Below are positions 30,241 to 39,307 of a stretch of 64,000 nt of DNA, piece by piece; the first letter of the stretch is position 1, and every line of letters starts with the position of its first letter. A program made the translations under genes and the position numbers. The stretch comes from Phyllobacterium sp. OV277. GTDB taxonomy: Bacteria; Pseudomonadota; Alphaproteobacteria; Rhizobiales; Rhizobiaceae. The stretch is taken from contig NZ_FNIY01000001.1 in NCBI RefSeq assembly GCF_900104355.1, positions 744,001 through 808,000 on the forward strand, in the 5' to 3' direction. The notes beneath the pieces were generated by a model. It was not told the origin of the DNA. It did no database searches and worked only from the letters and a program-made list of their open reading frames with translations.

Positions 30241-30524
30241 CGGACTACGCATGAAACGCGGTGGCGGAATTGCGGCGCAATTATGTCACAAATCCGTGAG
30301 AAACCGCGCATTTTGAGTTTTGGTGCGTTGCAAAAATAAACCAAATCTTCGGTAATTTAATCGTGAATACACGATTTTTTATTCCGTTAAATGCGTTTCA
30401 TTTCATAAACTTACGATTGGTGAGCAAAAAATTTCTACAGATGATGTCATCAGACCGTAATATTTCCGCTTTTTCTGTGGCAATTTTCCGTTATGCTAAG
30501 GCGGTTAACTGCAGGAGACAAACT

Positions 30525-30611
30525 ATGGGACTTACTCGTTCGATGAACGTCCTCATGATCTGTGCAGCGTTCGCATTTATCGGTGCAATGGTCGTAGGAC
30601 TCATACCCTGA
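30525..30611 (+). CDS. 28-residue hydrophobic small protein
   Basis: Tiny reading frame starting MGLTRSMNVLMIC, a single predicted membrane helix (about 8-25) ending in Pro. ATG at 30525 has a perfect AGGAG 7 bases upstream, and a strong terminator follows 62 bases after the stop, giving a complete small transcription unit. A 284-base AT-rich stretch precedes it. I see no family; the clean initiation and termination signals are the evidence. Confidence 0.6.
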   Translation: MGLTRSMNVLMICAAFAFIGAMVVGLIP

Positions 30612-30672
30612 TTGAGAAGAAGAGCGCCGTAGAGATGGTCTCTGACCGTTAAGAAGGTGACATACAAATTGG

Positions 30673-30701
30673 AATGGCCCGGTTATAGCAACCGGGCCAT
30701 T
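30673..30701. terminator. Bidirectional terminator between the small protein gene and metF
   Basis: AATGGCCCGGTT at 30673-30684 pairs perfectly with AACCGGGCCATT at 30690-30701 across a 5-base loop. T-rich tracts follow in both directions, serving the plus-strand small protein gene and metF on the minus strand (stop at 30729). Confidence 0.85.
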
Positions 30702-30728
30702 TCCATTTCAAATGCACCTTATCCGCGA

Positions 30729-31652
30729 TCAGGCAGCGCCTGCTAATGCGGGTTCCAGCGTGCCGCTGGCTGGACGAATACCGATGAGGTGGCAGATCGC
30801 AAAGGCAAGATCCGCACGGTTCATGGTGTAGAAATGAAAATCCTGCGCACCGCGCTCGACCAGATCGAGGACCTGCTCCGCAGCAACAGCTGACGAGACC
30901 AGTGCATGGGTCTGCGGATCATTGTCGAGCCCCTCGAACCGCTCAGCCAGCCATGCCGGAATATGCGTTCCGGCCTTCGAGCAGAAATTTGTCACCTGCG
31001 TGAAATTATGGATCGGCAGAATGCCCGGCAGGATGGGAATGTAAATGCCTGCCCGGCGCACCTTCTCCACATAACGCTCATAGAGATCGTTTTCGAAGAA
31101 GAACTGCGTGATTGCACGCGTTGCACCATTATCGACCTTGCGCTTGAGCATATCGATATCAGTGGCAAAGTCCGGGCTTTCCGGATGCTTTTCCGGATAG
31201 GCGGAAACGGAAATGTCGAAATCGGCAAAGGCTTTCAGACCTGCAACCAGATCGGCACCATTCTCATAGCCACCCGGTGTCGGCTTATAATGGGCACCAA
31301 CCCCACCAGCCGGATCACCGCGCAGTGCAACGAAGCGCTTCACGCCCATGGCCGCGAATTCACGCACGACGGTGTCGACTTCTTCCTTCGTCGCATCGAC
31401 GCAGGTCAAATGCGCTGCCGCATTGACGTCGGTTTCAGTCAGAATACGCTTGATCGTACGGGCCGTGCGCTCGCGGGTGGAACCACCGGCTCCGTAAGTC
31501 ACCGAGACAAATTCAGGATTGAGCGGCGCAAGTCGCGTCACAGTCTCCCAAAGGCGCTCTTCCATCACCTCGGTCTTCGGTGGAAAGAATTCGAACGAAA
31601 CCTTGATATTGGTGCCAAGGTCTGCACGGCGGGATTGGCGGAAAAAGCTCAT
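30729..31652 (-). CDS. metF: 5,10-methylenetetrahydrofolate reductase MetF
   Basis: FAD enzyme that makes 5-methyl-THF for methionine synthesis. 307 residues, TIM barrel. Motifs: VSFEFFPPKTEVMEE at the start (Glu near 21), FVSVTYGAGGSTRERT, AHLTCVD, FVALRGDPAGG near 118 and AITQFFFENDLY. The start overlaps the stop of the upstream regulator gene (TGATG), so both come from one mRNA. A terminator lies 28 bases past the stop. Confidence 0.96.
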   Translation of the reverse strand: MSFFRQSRRADLGTNIKVSFEFFPPKTEVMEERLWETVTRLAPLNPEFVSVTYGAGGSTRERTARTIKRILTETDVNAAAHLTCVDATKEEVDTVVREFAAMGVKRFVALRGDPAGGVGAHYKPTPGGYENGADLVAGLKAFADFDISVSAYPEKHPESPDFATDIDMLKRKVDNGATRAITQFFFENDLYERYVEKVRRAGIYIPILPGILPIHNFTQVTNFCSKAGTHIPAWLAERFEGLDNDPQTHALVSSAVAAEQVLDLVERGAQDFHFYTMNRADLAFAICHLIGIRPASGTLEPALAGAA

Positions 31653-32659
31653 CAGACACTCTCCGATACGCGGGAGGTTAAAGCGGGATCAGCGATCAGC
31701 AAGCGTGGGTCGCGTGCCAGCCACAGTTTGACGGTCAGTTTGTCCTGGTCTTTTGGTTCAAGTTCAATGCTGTCTTCCAGTGCAAGCCCGGCTTCAGTCA
31801 GCCAGTCACGCATCTGGTTATCGGTAAAGCCAAGCCGCAAATGAGCATGGCTGTCCCGCAGGAATTCAAGATCGTGCGGGGCAAAATCGACGATCAGCAT
31901 CCGGCCACCTGCCCGAAGTGCCCGTGCTGCCTCGCGAATTGCTTCGGCAGGATTATCAAGGAAGTGCAGAACCTGATGAATAGTCACCAGATCAAAGGAC
32001 TCCCGATCGACAGGCAGCGAATAGACATCGCCCTGACGAACCTGCGCATTGGCAATACCCGACCGGTCGAGATTGGACCGGGCGATGGTCAGCATGTCGC
32101 GATTGATATCGATGCCGACACCGCGAATGTAAAGCGGTGCAAACAGCTCAAGCAGTCTGCCAGTACCGGTGCCAACATCAAGCATGGCCTGAAAGGGTGT
32201 ACGTCCGACGATCTTGGTCAGCGCGGCTTCCACGGCACCATCGGGCACATGCAACGAACGGATAACATCCCAGCTTGTTGCATTGGCACTGAAATAGGCT
32301 GCTGCCCGCTCGCGGCGCTGCAGCTTGACCGAGCCAAGCCGCTCAATATCGCGTTCCAGCAGCGGATCGGATATATCGAGGCGGTCGAGCAATATGCGGG
32401 CAATGTCGCCAACGATCAGCGATTCTGCCAGGCGGAAATAGGCCCAGGAGCCTTCCTGATAACGATTAATCAGATTGGCTTCGAAGAGCAGCTTGAGATG
32501 GCGGGAGACACGCGGCTGCGATTGTCCGAGAATGGAAGTCAGATCGGAAACCGTCAAATCACCGCGGGACAACAGCGCCAGAATGCGCAGGCGGCTTGGC
32601 TCCGCCGCTGCTTTCAGCGTATCGACCATCAGGTCAAGGTTGAGATCACGTTTGTCCAT
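31652..32659 (-). CDS. ArsR-methyltransferase fusion regulator, SahR-like
   Basis: 335 residues: N-terminal ArsR winged helix about 10-90 (PSRLRILALLSRGDLTVSDLTSILGQSQPRVSRHLKLL) and a C-terminal class I SAM methyltransferase domain about 150-290 (LDVGTGTGRLLELF, GVDINRDML, FDLVTIHQVLHFLDNP). Metal-binding Cys of true ArsR sensors are absent from the HTH region. This two-domain layout upstream of metF matches SahR, the S-adenosylhomocysteine-sensing regulator of methionine genes. ATG at 32659 follows AGGAAAG; the frame stays open earlier without support. A direct AAAGATAT repeat sits just upstream. Confidence 0.85.
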   Translation of the reverse strand: MDKRDLNLDLMVDTLKAAAEPSRLRILALLSRGDLTVSDLTSILGQSQPRVSRHLKLLFEANLINRYQEGSWAYFRLAESLIVGDIARILLDRLDISDPLLERDIERLGSVKLQRRERAAAYFSANATSWDVIRSLHVPDGAVEAALTKIVGRTPFQAMLDVGTGTGRLLELFAPLYIRGVGIDINRDMLTIARSNLDRSGIANAQVRQGDVYSLPVDRESFDLVTIHQVLHFLDNPAEAIREAARALRAGGRMLIVDFAPHDLEFLRDSHAHLRLGFTDNQMRDWLTEAGLALEDSIELEPKDQDKLTVKLWLARDPRLLIADPALTSRVSESV

Positions 32660-32672
32660 CGAGCTTTCCTCA

Positions 32673-32688
32673 AAAGATATAAAGATAT
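32673..32688 (-). promoter_or_regulatory. Candidate operator of the SahR-like regulator
   Basis: Perfect adjacent direct repeat AAAGATAT-AAAGATAT (plus strand), 14 bases upstream of the regulator ATG; the pair also reads as an imperfect ATAT-centred palindrome. Position fits autoregulation of the regulator-metF operon. Binding is inferred. Confidence 0.45.
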
Positions 32689-32797
32689 GTTTATGTGAGA
32701 AATGCGGATTTGGCAAGTTTGTTTTTTGTTGACGGCAAATTTTGTCGCGTCTGAAATAGGCGAGCCAATCGACAGGCGAATCTGTGAGAGTGATGTT

Positions 32798-34018
<1,221 letters not shown>

Positions 34019-34051
34019 TCATTCGCCATAAATTCTGAAAAGACGCAAGTA

Positions 34052-34660
34052 TCAGCCGGGATAAATCCATTGCTCCGGCAGACGCGCATCGACTTTTTCA
34101 CCCGCATTGATAATTCCCGGCACTTCAACCCAGGCGACAACCCCACGCAAACGCCTTGATGCCTTGACGAAATCAAGCGCTGTGGCGGTGTGATCGCGTG
34201 TCTGCGCGCTTTCGGCGATGGAACGCCCGGCAACCTTGCAGGGTGCGTTCTGGCCATCCACCTTCAGCGTCACCCCGCCTTCGAAGAACAGCAGCGTGCG
34301 CGGCGGCAGCATGGAAAGCGAGGCAATACCATCGACCACCATATTGGTGCCGATCCATTCCGGCTTGATTTCCGCAAGGCCCATGGTCTTGGCAATCGTT
34401 TCAAGCTCATCAGCTGCCAGAATGGAAATATGCCGCTCATTGCGCATTTCAGTGCCACGCGGATACCACGGCTCGCGTCCACCTGAGCGGCGGGTAAGGC
34501 CAGCATGATAATCCCCGCGTATGCCCTCAAAGGTAAGATCAAGCATTTCGGCCGCGGCAGTGACAAAACTGTCCTTGGGCGCCTGAAATACACCGCTGAC
34601 CCGGCCGGCAATCTTGCGGGCAGGAATAATGTGAGTTGTGGTTGCGAAAAGATCAGTCAT
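34052..34660 (-). CDS. MOSC domain protein
   Basis: 202 residues, single MOSC domain as found at the C-terminus of molybdenum cofactor sulfurases and in YiiM-type reductases. Features are GIRGDYHAGLTRRSGGREPWY, NERHISILAADELE, WIGTNMVVDGI and the conserved Cys in NAPCKVAGRSI near 145. Probably handles Moco-bound sulfur or a Moco-dependent reduction; partners unknown. ATG at 34660 chosen. It is divergent from nothing close and ends just upstream of the riboswitch. Confidence 0.85.
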   Translation of the reverse strand: MTDLFATTTHIIPARKIAGRVSGVFQAPKDSFVTAAAEMLDLTFEGIRGDYHAGLTRRSGGREPWYPRGTEMRNERHISILAADELETIAKTMGLAEIKPEWIGTNMVVDGIASLSMLPPRTLLFFEGGVTLKVDGQNAPCKVAGRSIAESAQTRDHTATALDFVKASRRLRGVVAWVEVPGIINAGEKVDARLPEQWIYPG

Positions 34661-34753
34661 GACAACGGCGCTCCATGCAATCTGCCGCATCTTAGGAAAA
34701 TTGAATATTAAAACCAGCCAATATCAATGATGGATCAGTCAAAATTGGTGATG

Positions 34754-34773
34754 GGAGGGTGTTGCCACCCTCC
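34754..34773 (-). terminator. Terminator hairpin after ettA
   Basis: Minus strand GGAGGGTG, loop of 4, CACCCTCC (perfect 8-bp stem) 45 bases past the ettA stop, followed by a moderately T-rich tract (ATCACCAATTTT). Confidence 0.65.
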
Positions 34774-34777
34774 AGAT

Positions 34778-34831
34778 CTTCTTAGCGCGCCCGCTCTTAT
34801 TAGCGTGCCCGATCTTATTAGCGTGTCAGCG
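34778..34831. repeat. Threefold 18-base tandem repeat spanning the ettA stop
   Basis: Units CTTCTTAGCGCGCCCGCT (34778), CTTATTAGCGTGCCCGAT (34796) and CTTATTAGCGTGTCAGCG (34814). The ettA stop codon (TTA at 34818-34820 on plus) is inside the third unit, so the other two are extra copies of the gene's last bases, each bringing another in-phase stop-like TAA. Confidence 0.85.
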
Positions 34832-36467
34832 GCTTATAGCTCGGACGCTTTGGATTAACGCTGTCTGGTCCCAGACGGCGAATCTTATCGTTCTCATAAT
34901 CTTCGAAGTTGCCTTCGAACCATTCGACGTGGCTGTCACCTTCGAATGCCAGAATATGCGTTGCCAGCCGGTCGAGGAACATACGATCGTGGCTGATGAT
35001 AACGGCGCAGCCAGCATATTTTTCCAGCGCATCCTCAAGAGCCGCCAGCGTTTCCGTGTCCAGATCATTGGTCGGTTCGTCGAGGAGCAGCACATTGCCG
35101 CCCGATTGCAGCATCTTGGCAAGGTGAACGCGGTTGCGCTGACCACCGGAGAGATTGCCAACCTTCTGCTGCTGATCGCCGCCCTTGAAGTTGAACGCCG
35201 AAACATAGGCGCGCGAATTCATCTCGTTCTTGCCGATCTTGATGATTTCATTGCCGCCGGAAATTTCTTCCCAGACGTTCTTCTCGGCGACAAGATGATC
35301 GCGGCTCTGATCGACATAACCAAGATGAACCGTTTCACCGACGCGGATCGAACCGGAATCCGGCTTTTCCTGTCCGGTGATCATCTTGAACAGCGTGGTC
35401 TTACCCGCACCGTTTGGCCCGATGATGCCAACAATGCCGCCCGGAGGCAGTTTGAAAGTCAGGTTTTCAATGAGAACGCGATCACCGAAAGACTTGGTGA
35501 GGTTTTCGGCTTCGATAACCACCTGTCCCAAGCGCTCGCCTGCGGGGATGATAATCTGTGCATCGCCCGGACGCTGATCATTGGCAGCATCGACCAGCGC
35601 ATCATAGGCCTTGATACGCGCCTTCGACTTGGCTTGACGGGCCTTCGGGCTGGCGGAAATCCATTCGCGCTCGCGCTCCAGAGCCTTCTGGCGTGAGTCG
35701 TCCTCGCGGCCTTCCTGCAGCATGCGCTTGGACTTGGCACCCAGATAAGCGGAATAGTTGCCTTCGTAAGGAATGCCACGACCACGGTCGAGTTCGAGAA
35801 TCCAGCCCGTTACATTGTCAAGGAAGTAGCGATCGTGGGTGATGAGCAGGACGGAGCCGGCATATTCACGCAGATGCTTTTCCAGCCATGCGGTGGTTTC
35901 GGCGTCAAGGTGGTTGGTCGGTTCGTCAAGCAGCAGAAGATCGGGCTGCGACAACAGCAGACGGCACAGTGCGACACGGCGGCGCTCACCACCCGACAGC
36001 TTTTCCACACCGGAATCACCGGGCGGGCAGCGCAACGCTTCCATGGCCATCTCGACCTGTGATTCCAGATCCCAGAGGTTCTTGGCGTCGATGATGTCCT
36101 GCAACTTCGCGCCTTCATCGGCGGTCTCGTCGGAATAGTTCATCATCAATTCGTTGTAGCGATCAAGGATAGCTTTCTTGTCCGCAACACCGTCCATGAC
36201 GTTGCCCATCACGTCCTTGTTGGGATCAAGCACCGGTTCCTGAGCGAGATAGCCAACGGTGGCACCATCGGCCAACCAGGCTTCGCCCGTATATTCCTTA
36301 TCCATGCCGGCCATGATCTTGAGGATCGTCGACTTACCCGCACCGTTCGGTCCGAGAATACCGATCTTGGCATCGGGGTAAAAGGAAAGGTGAATGTTTT
36401 CGAGAACCTTCTTGGTTCCATATGCCTTGTTCAGGCCGGCCATATGATAAATGAATTGGCGTGCCAT
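34818..36467 (-). CDS. ettA: Energy-dependent translational throttle protein EttA (ABC-F)
   Basis: ABC-F ATPase that binds the ribosomal E site and gates the first elongation steps according to ADP/ATP. 549 residues with two ATPase domains: GPNGAGKST near 40, LSGGERRR near 160, LLLDEPTNHLD; then GPNGAGKTT near 355, LSGGQRNR and LLLDEPTNDLD. Between them is the P-site tRNA interaction linker (EREWISASPKARQAKSK). No membrane segments. ATG at 36467 starts MARQFIYHMAGLNKAYG, the normal N-terminus; an open frame continues to 36851 but covers repeat DNA. Confidence 0.95.
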   Translation of the reverse strand: MARQFIYHMAGLNKAYGTKKVLENIHLSFYPDAKIGILGPNGAGKSTILKIMAGMDKEYTGEAWLADGATVGYLAQEPVLDPNKDVMGNVMDGVADKKAILDRYNELMMNYSDETADEGAKLQDIIDAKNLWDLESQVEMAMEALRCPPGDSGVEKLSGGERRRVALCRLLLSQPDLLLLDEPTNHLDAETTAWLEKHLREYAGSVLLITHDRYFLDNVTGWILELDRGRGIPYEGNYSAYLGAKSKRMLQEGREDDSRQKALEREREWISASPKARQAKSKARIKAYDALVDAANDQRPGDAQIIIPAGERLGQVVIEAENLTKSFGDRVLIENLTFKLPPGGIVGIIGPNGAGKTTLFKMITGQEKPDSGSIRVGETVHLGYVDQSRDHLVAEKNVWEEISGGNEIIKIGKNEMNSRAYVSAFNFKGGDQQQKVGNLSGGQRNRVHLAKMLQSGGNVLLLDEPTNDLDTETLAALEDALEKYAGCAVIISHDRMFLDRLATHILAFEGDSHVEWFEGNFEDYENDKIRRLGPDSVNPKRPSYKPLTR

Positions 36468-37096
36468 AACGCGCGTCACTCCGATGTTCGGGATTTTTGG
36501 GACATGAATTTGCGCCGTATGTAGGCGAAAGGTGCGCGGGTGGCAATGCGCGCGGCGTTTATTTCGGGATATGGCTGATTTGTTTGATCGTTTTACGGCA
36601 TCTATTGTGCTCAAACACCACCCCCCTCTGTCCTGTCGGACTACCGGGGCGAGCCACGGGTCTCGCCCCGGTAGTCCGACAGGACAGAGGGGGTGAATAC
36701 ACCACCCCCAAAACGAGCGAAACCGGGCGCGGATATTTCCGTCACCCGGTTTCCCCTCTGGCGCCGTATTTGGGGAGCGTCCTCTTCTCCCCTGAACGGC
36801 CATGTAACTGGCAAAGACCTGAATACTCTGGCTCAAACAATTATCCCTCAACGCAGCAATTCAGCGTTCTGTCAGCATCAAAGCCGGGAGACAATTGAGA
36901 GAAGACACGAGGTTCAATCTCTTTCTGAATGAAGTTTTGCGGCAAGTTTTTATCGTTTGCAAGAGGTTTTGCAAAATAAAATTGCATCACCCAATCGATG
37001 ATTATTTATTGTGCATAAATACGCCAACATAGCCAAATTTACGCAGAATTTATTGTGGATTGACTAATCACGCGCCACCCTTTCAAGTGTTCCGGA
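36468..37096. other. Gap between ettA and the hydrolase operon, no gene seen
   Basis: About 630 bases without a credible gene. Contains the family B hairpin (annotated separately) and an AT-rich part at about 36930-37070 with a 10-base direct repeat ATTTATTGTG at 37004 and 37048, probably the divergent promoter zone of the two flanking units. Confidence 0.55.
36622..36693. repeat. Perfect 32-bp hairpin, family B intergenic repeat
   Basis: Left arm 36622-36653 begins CCCCCTCTGTCCTGTCGG and ends CGGGGCGAG; right arm 36662-36693 is its exact reverse complement; loop CCACGGGT. The arm sequence is shared with the right arm at 13228-13274. No coding content; such a stem could fold in either transcript. 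Confidence 0.88.
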
Positions 37097-37142
37097 GCCT
37101 CCCTTACCCAAACAGAACCACTTCTATTTGGGTAAGGGAGGC
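37097..37142 (+). promoter_or_regulatory. Perfect 16-bp inverted repeat in the leader of the hydrolase operon
   Basis: GCCTCCCTTACCCAAA at 37097-37112 and TTTGGGTAAGGGAGGC at 37127-37142 with a 14-base loop, ending 15 bases before the ATG at 37158. The right arm contains an AAGGGAGG Shine-Dalgarno-like core, and a second GGGAGG at 37147 is the actual ribosome site. It could be a repressor operator or an mRNA stem acting on translation; no T-run follows, so it is not a normal terminator. Confidence 0.6.
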
Positions 37143-37157
37143 CCGTGGGAGGCATGA

Positions 37158-38114
37158 ATGAGTTTTGCAGACATTGAAACGATCCGGTCATCGACGGGCG
37201 CGGCGATTGCCATGCGTTTTTCACCCGCTGACGGTTCCGGCAAAGCCATTATCCAGATCAGCCACGGACTTGCCGAACATTGCCTGCGCTACCAGCGCTT
37301 TGCAGAACACCTGAATGCCCAAGGCTTTCATGTTTATGCCCATGATCATCGCGGCCATGGATACACCAAAGCCGAGGGCGCGCCGCTTGGCCGCTTTGCC
37401 CAGAAGGATGGCATGCGGCTGGTGCTGAAGGATATGGACGTGATCAATGCCATCGCCCGCGTTCGCCATCCGGGATTACCGCTCATTCTGTTTGGACATT
37501 CCATGGGCGGGCTGATCGGCCTCAATTATGTGCTTGAGTATCAGGAGAAGGTTCAGGCGGCGGCGATCTGGAATGCCAATTTTTCCGTCGGACTATCGGG
37601 ACGACTGGCACAGGGCATTTTGCGGGCCGAACGGATGTTTCTCGGCTCCGATGTGCCGAGCATGCTTTTGCCCAAACTGACCTTTCAGACATGGGCGCGT
37701 GGCATCAAGGATGCCCGCACGCCATTCGACTGGCTGTCCCGCGACCCCAAGGAAGTCGACGCCTATGTCAATGACCCTCTATGCGGCTGGGACGCCTCGG
37801 TCAGCATGTGGCGCGATGTTTTCGGCTTCACCTTTGCAGTCGCTGATAATACCGCACTTGCTAAGGTCAGGCGTGACCTGCCGTTCAATCTTGCTGGCGG
37901 TGGGCAAGACCCTGCGACGGCAAAAGGCAGTGCCGTGCGTGATCTCGCCAACCGCATGCAAAAACTCGGCTTCTCCGATGTCACCAGCAAAGTTTATGAA
38001 GACACCCGCCATGAAGGGTTGAATGAAATCAACCGCGACGTGATTATGGCTGACTTCACCCAATGGGCGGTTCGAGTCGTTCAGAAACAAGCAGTAAATT
38101 TGGAGCGCACCTGA
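37158..38114 (+). CDS. Alpha/beta hydrolase, monoacylglycerol lipase/lysophospholipase type
   Basis: 318-residue soluble esterase of the serine aminopeptidase/Hydrolase_4 group. Oxyanion region QISHGLAEHCLRYQRFAEHL, AHDHRGHGYT, nucleophile elbow FGHSMGGLIGL (Ser about 117), and the last His in DTRHEGLNE near 290; the Asp is probably in the GGGQDPATAKG stretch. Substrate not known; family members cut monoacylglycerol or lysolipids. First gene of an operon with a CoA-transferase and a TPP enzyme; ribosome site GGGAGG 5 bases upstream. Confidence 0.87.
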   Translation: MSFADIETIRSSTGAAIAMRFSPADGSGKAIIQISHGLAEHCLRYQRFAEHLNAQGFHVYAHDHRGHGYTKAEGAPLGRFAQKDGMRLVLKDMDVINAIARVRHPGLPLILFGHSMGGLIGLNYVLEYQEKVQAAAIWNANFSVGLSGRLAQGILRAERMFLGSDVPSMLLPKLTFQTWARGIKDARTPFDWLSRDPKEVDAYVNDPLCGWDASVSMWRDVFGFTFAVADNTALAKVRRDLPFNLAGGGQDPATAKGSAVRDLANRMQKLGFSDVTSKVYEDTRHEGLNEINRDVIMADFTQWAVRVVQKQAVNLERT

Positions 38115-38119
38115 CAATC

Positions 38120-39307
38120 ATGACTGAAGCTCCCCTCAAAGGCGTGCGCGTCATCGAACTCGCCCGCGTCCTTGCCGGGCCATGGGCCGGACAAATCCTC
38201 GCCGATCTCGGCGCCGATGTGATCAAGGTGGAAAACCCTGCAGGTGGCGACGAAACCCGTGGCTGGGGCCCGCCCTTCATTACGAGCAAAGAGGGTGAGA
38301 ACCTCTCCGCCGCTTATTTCCATTCCTGCAATCGCGGCAAGCGTTCCATTACGGTTGATTTCACCTCGCCGGAAGGTCAGGAAACGGTTCGGGCGCTGTG
38401 CCGGACAGCGGATATTGTACTGGAAAATTTCAAGGTTGGCGGCCTGAAAAAATACGGCCTCGACTATGAAACATTGAGCGCCGACAATCCCCGCCTCGTC
38501 TATTGCTCCATCACCGGCTTCGGCCAGACGGGTCCTTACGCCAGTCAGGCGGGCTATGACTTCATCATTCAGGGCATGTCCGGCCTGATGTCCGTCACTG
38601 GCGAGCCGGAGCGCGAACCGCAGAAGGTTGGCCTTGCCGTCGCCGATGTTTTTACCGGGCTTTACTCGGTCATCGCCATTCAGGCGGCGCTCGCCCATGC
38701 GCAAAAAACCGGTGAAGGCCAGCAGGTCGATATGGCGCTGTTCGACGTGCAATCTGCTGTTATGGCCAATCAGGCGATGAACTATCTCGCCACAGGCAAC
38801 AGCCCCAACCGCATGGGCAATGCGCATCCGAATATTTCACCCTATGAGGTGGTTCCAACCTCCGACGGCCATATGATCCTTGCTGTTGGCAATGACGGAC
38901 AATTCGCCCGCTTCTGTGCAATCATGGGGTTGGACGGTCTCAGCGCCGATCCGCGCTTTCTGACCAATCGCTCCCGGCTGGAAAATCGCACCGAACTGAC
39001 CGCCCTGCTCCGGACCGAAACCCAAAAGCGCACGAAGGCCGATCTGCTTGAAGCCTGCGCGCAAAATGCGGTTCCCGCCGGGCCAATCAATCGTATCGGC
39101 GAAATGTTCGATGACCCGCAGATCGTCTCGCGGCAACTCCGCCTCGATCTTGATGATGCCCATGGCAGCAGCATTCCCTCGGTGCGCACGCCGATCGTCA
39201 TGTCAAAAACACCCCTTACCTATAACCGACCCTCGCCACGCCTTGGCGAACACAGCGCAGACATTCTTCAGGAATTAAAGGACGCATCCGATGAAAACCG
39301 GCGGTGA
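38120..39307 (+). CDS. Class III CoA-transferase (CaiB/BaiF family)
   Basis: 395 residues. N-terminal APLKGVRVIELARVLAGPWAG and ADLGADVIKVENPAGGDETRGW are typical, with NRGKRSITVDF and a catalytic Asp expected in QVDMALFDVQSAV near 170. Moves CoA between carboxylic acids through an aspartyl-CoA intermediate. The substrate is unclear: formyl-CoA:oxalate transferase is one relative. Starts 6 bases after the hydrolase stop; its end overlaps the next gene by 17 bases. Confidence 0.9.
   Translation: MTEAPLKGVRVIELARVLAGPWAGQILADLGADVIKVENPAGGDETRGWGPPFITSKEGENLSAAYFHSCNRGKRSITVDFTSPEGQETVRALCRTADIVLENFKVGGLKKYGLDYETLSADNPRLVYCSITGFGQTGPYASQAGYDFIIQGMSGLMSVTGEPEREPQKVGLAVADVFTGLYSVIAIQAALAHAQKTGEGQQVDMALFDVQSAVMANQAMNYLATGNSPNRMGNAHPNISPYEVVPTSDGHMILAVGNDGQFARFCAIMGLDGLSADPRFLTNRSRLENRTELTALLRTETQKRTKADLLEACAQNAVPAGPINRIGEMFDDPQIVSRQLRLDLDDAHGSSIPSVRTPIVMSKTPLTYNRPSPRLGEHSADILQELKDASDENRR

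Noticed and set aside
36468-36851. N-terminal extension of ettA to 677 residues
   Set aside because: The extra part translates the palindromic repeat region; EttA family proteins begin at MARQFIY-like sequence, matching ATG at 36467.
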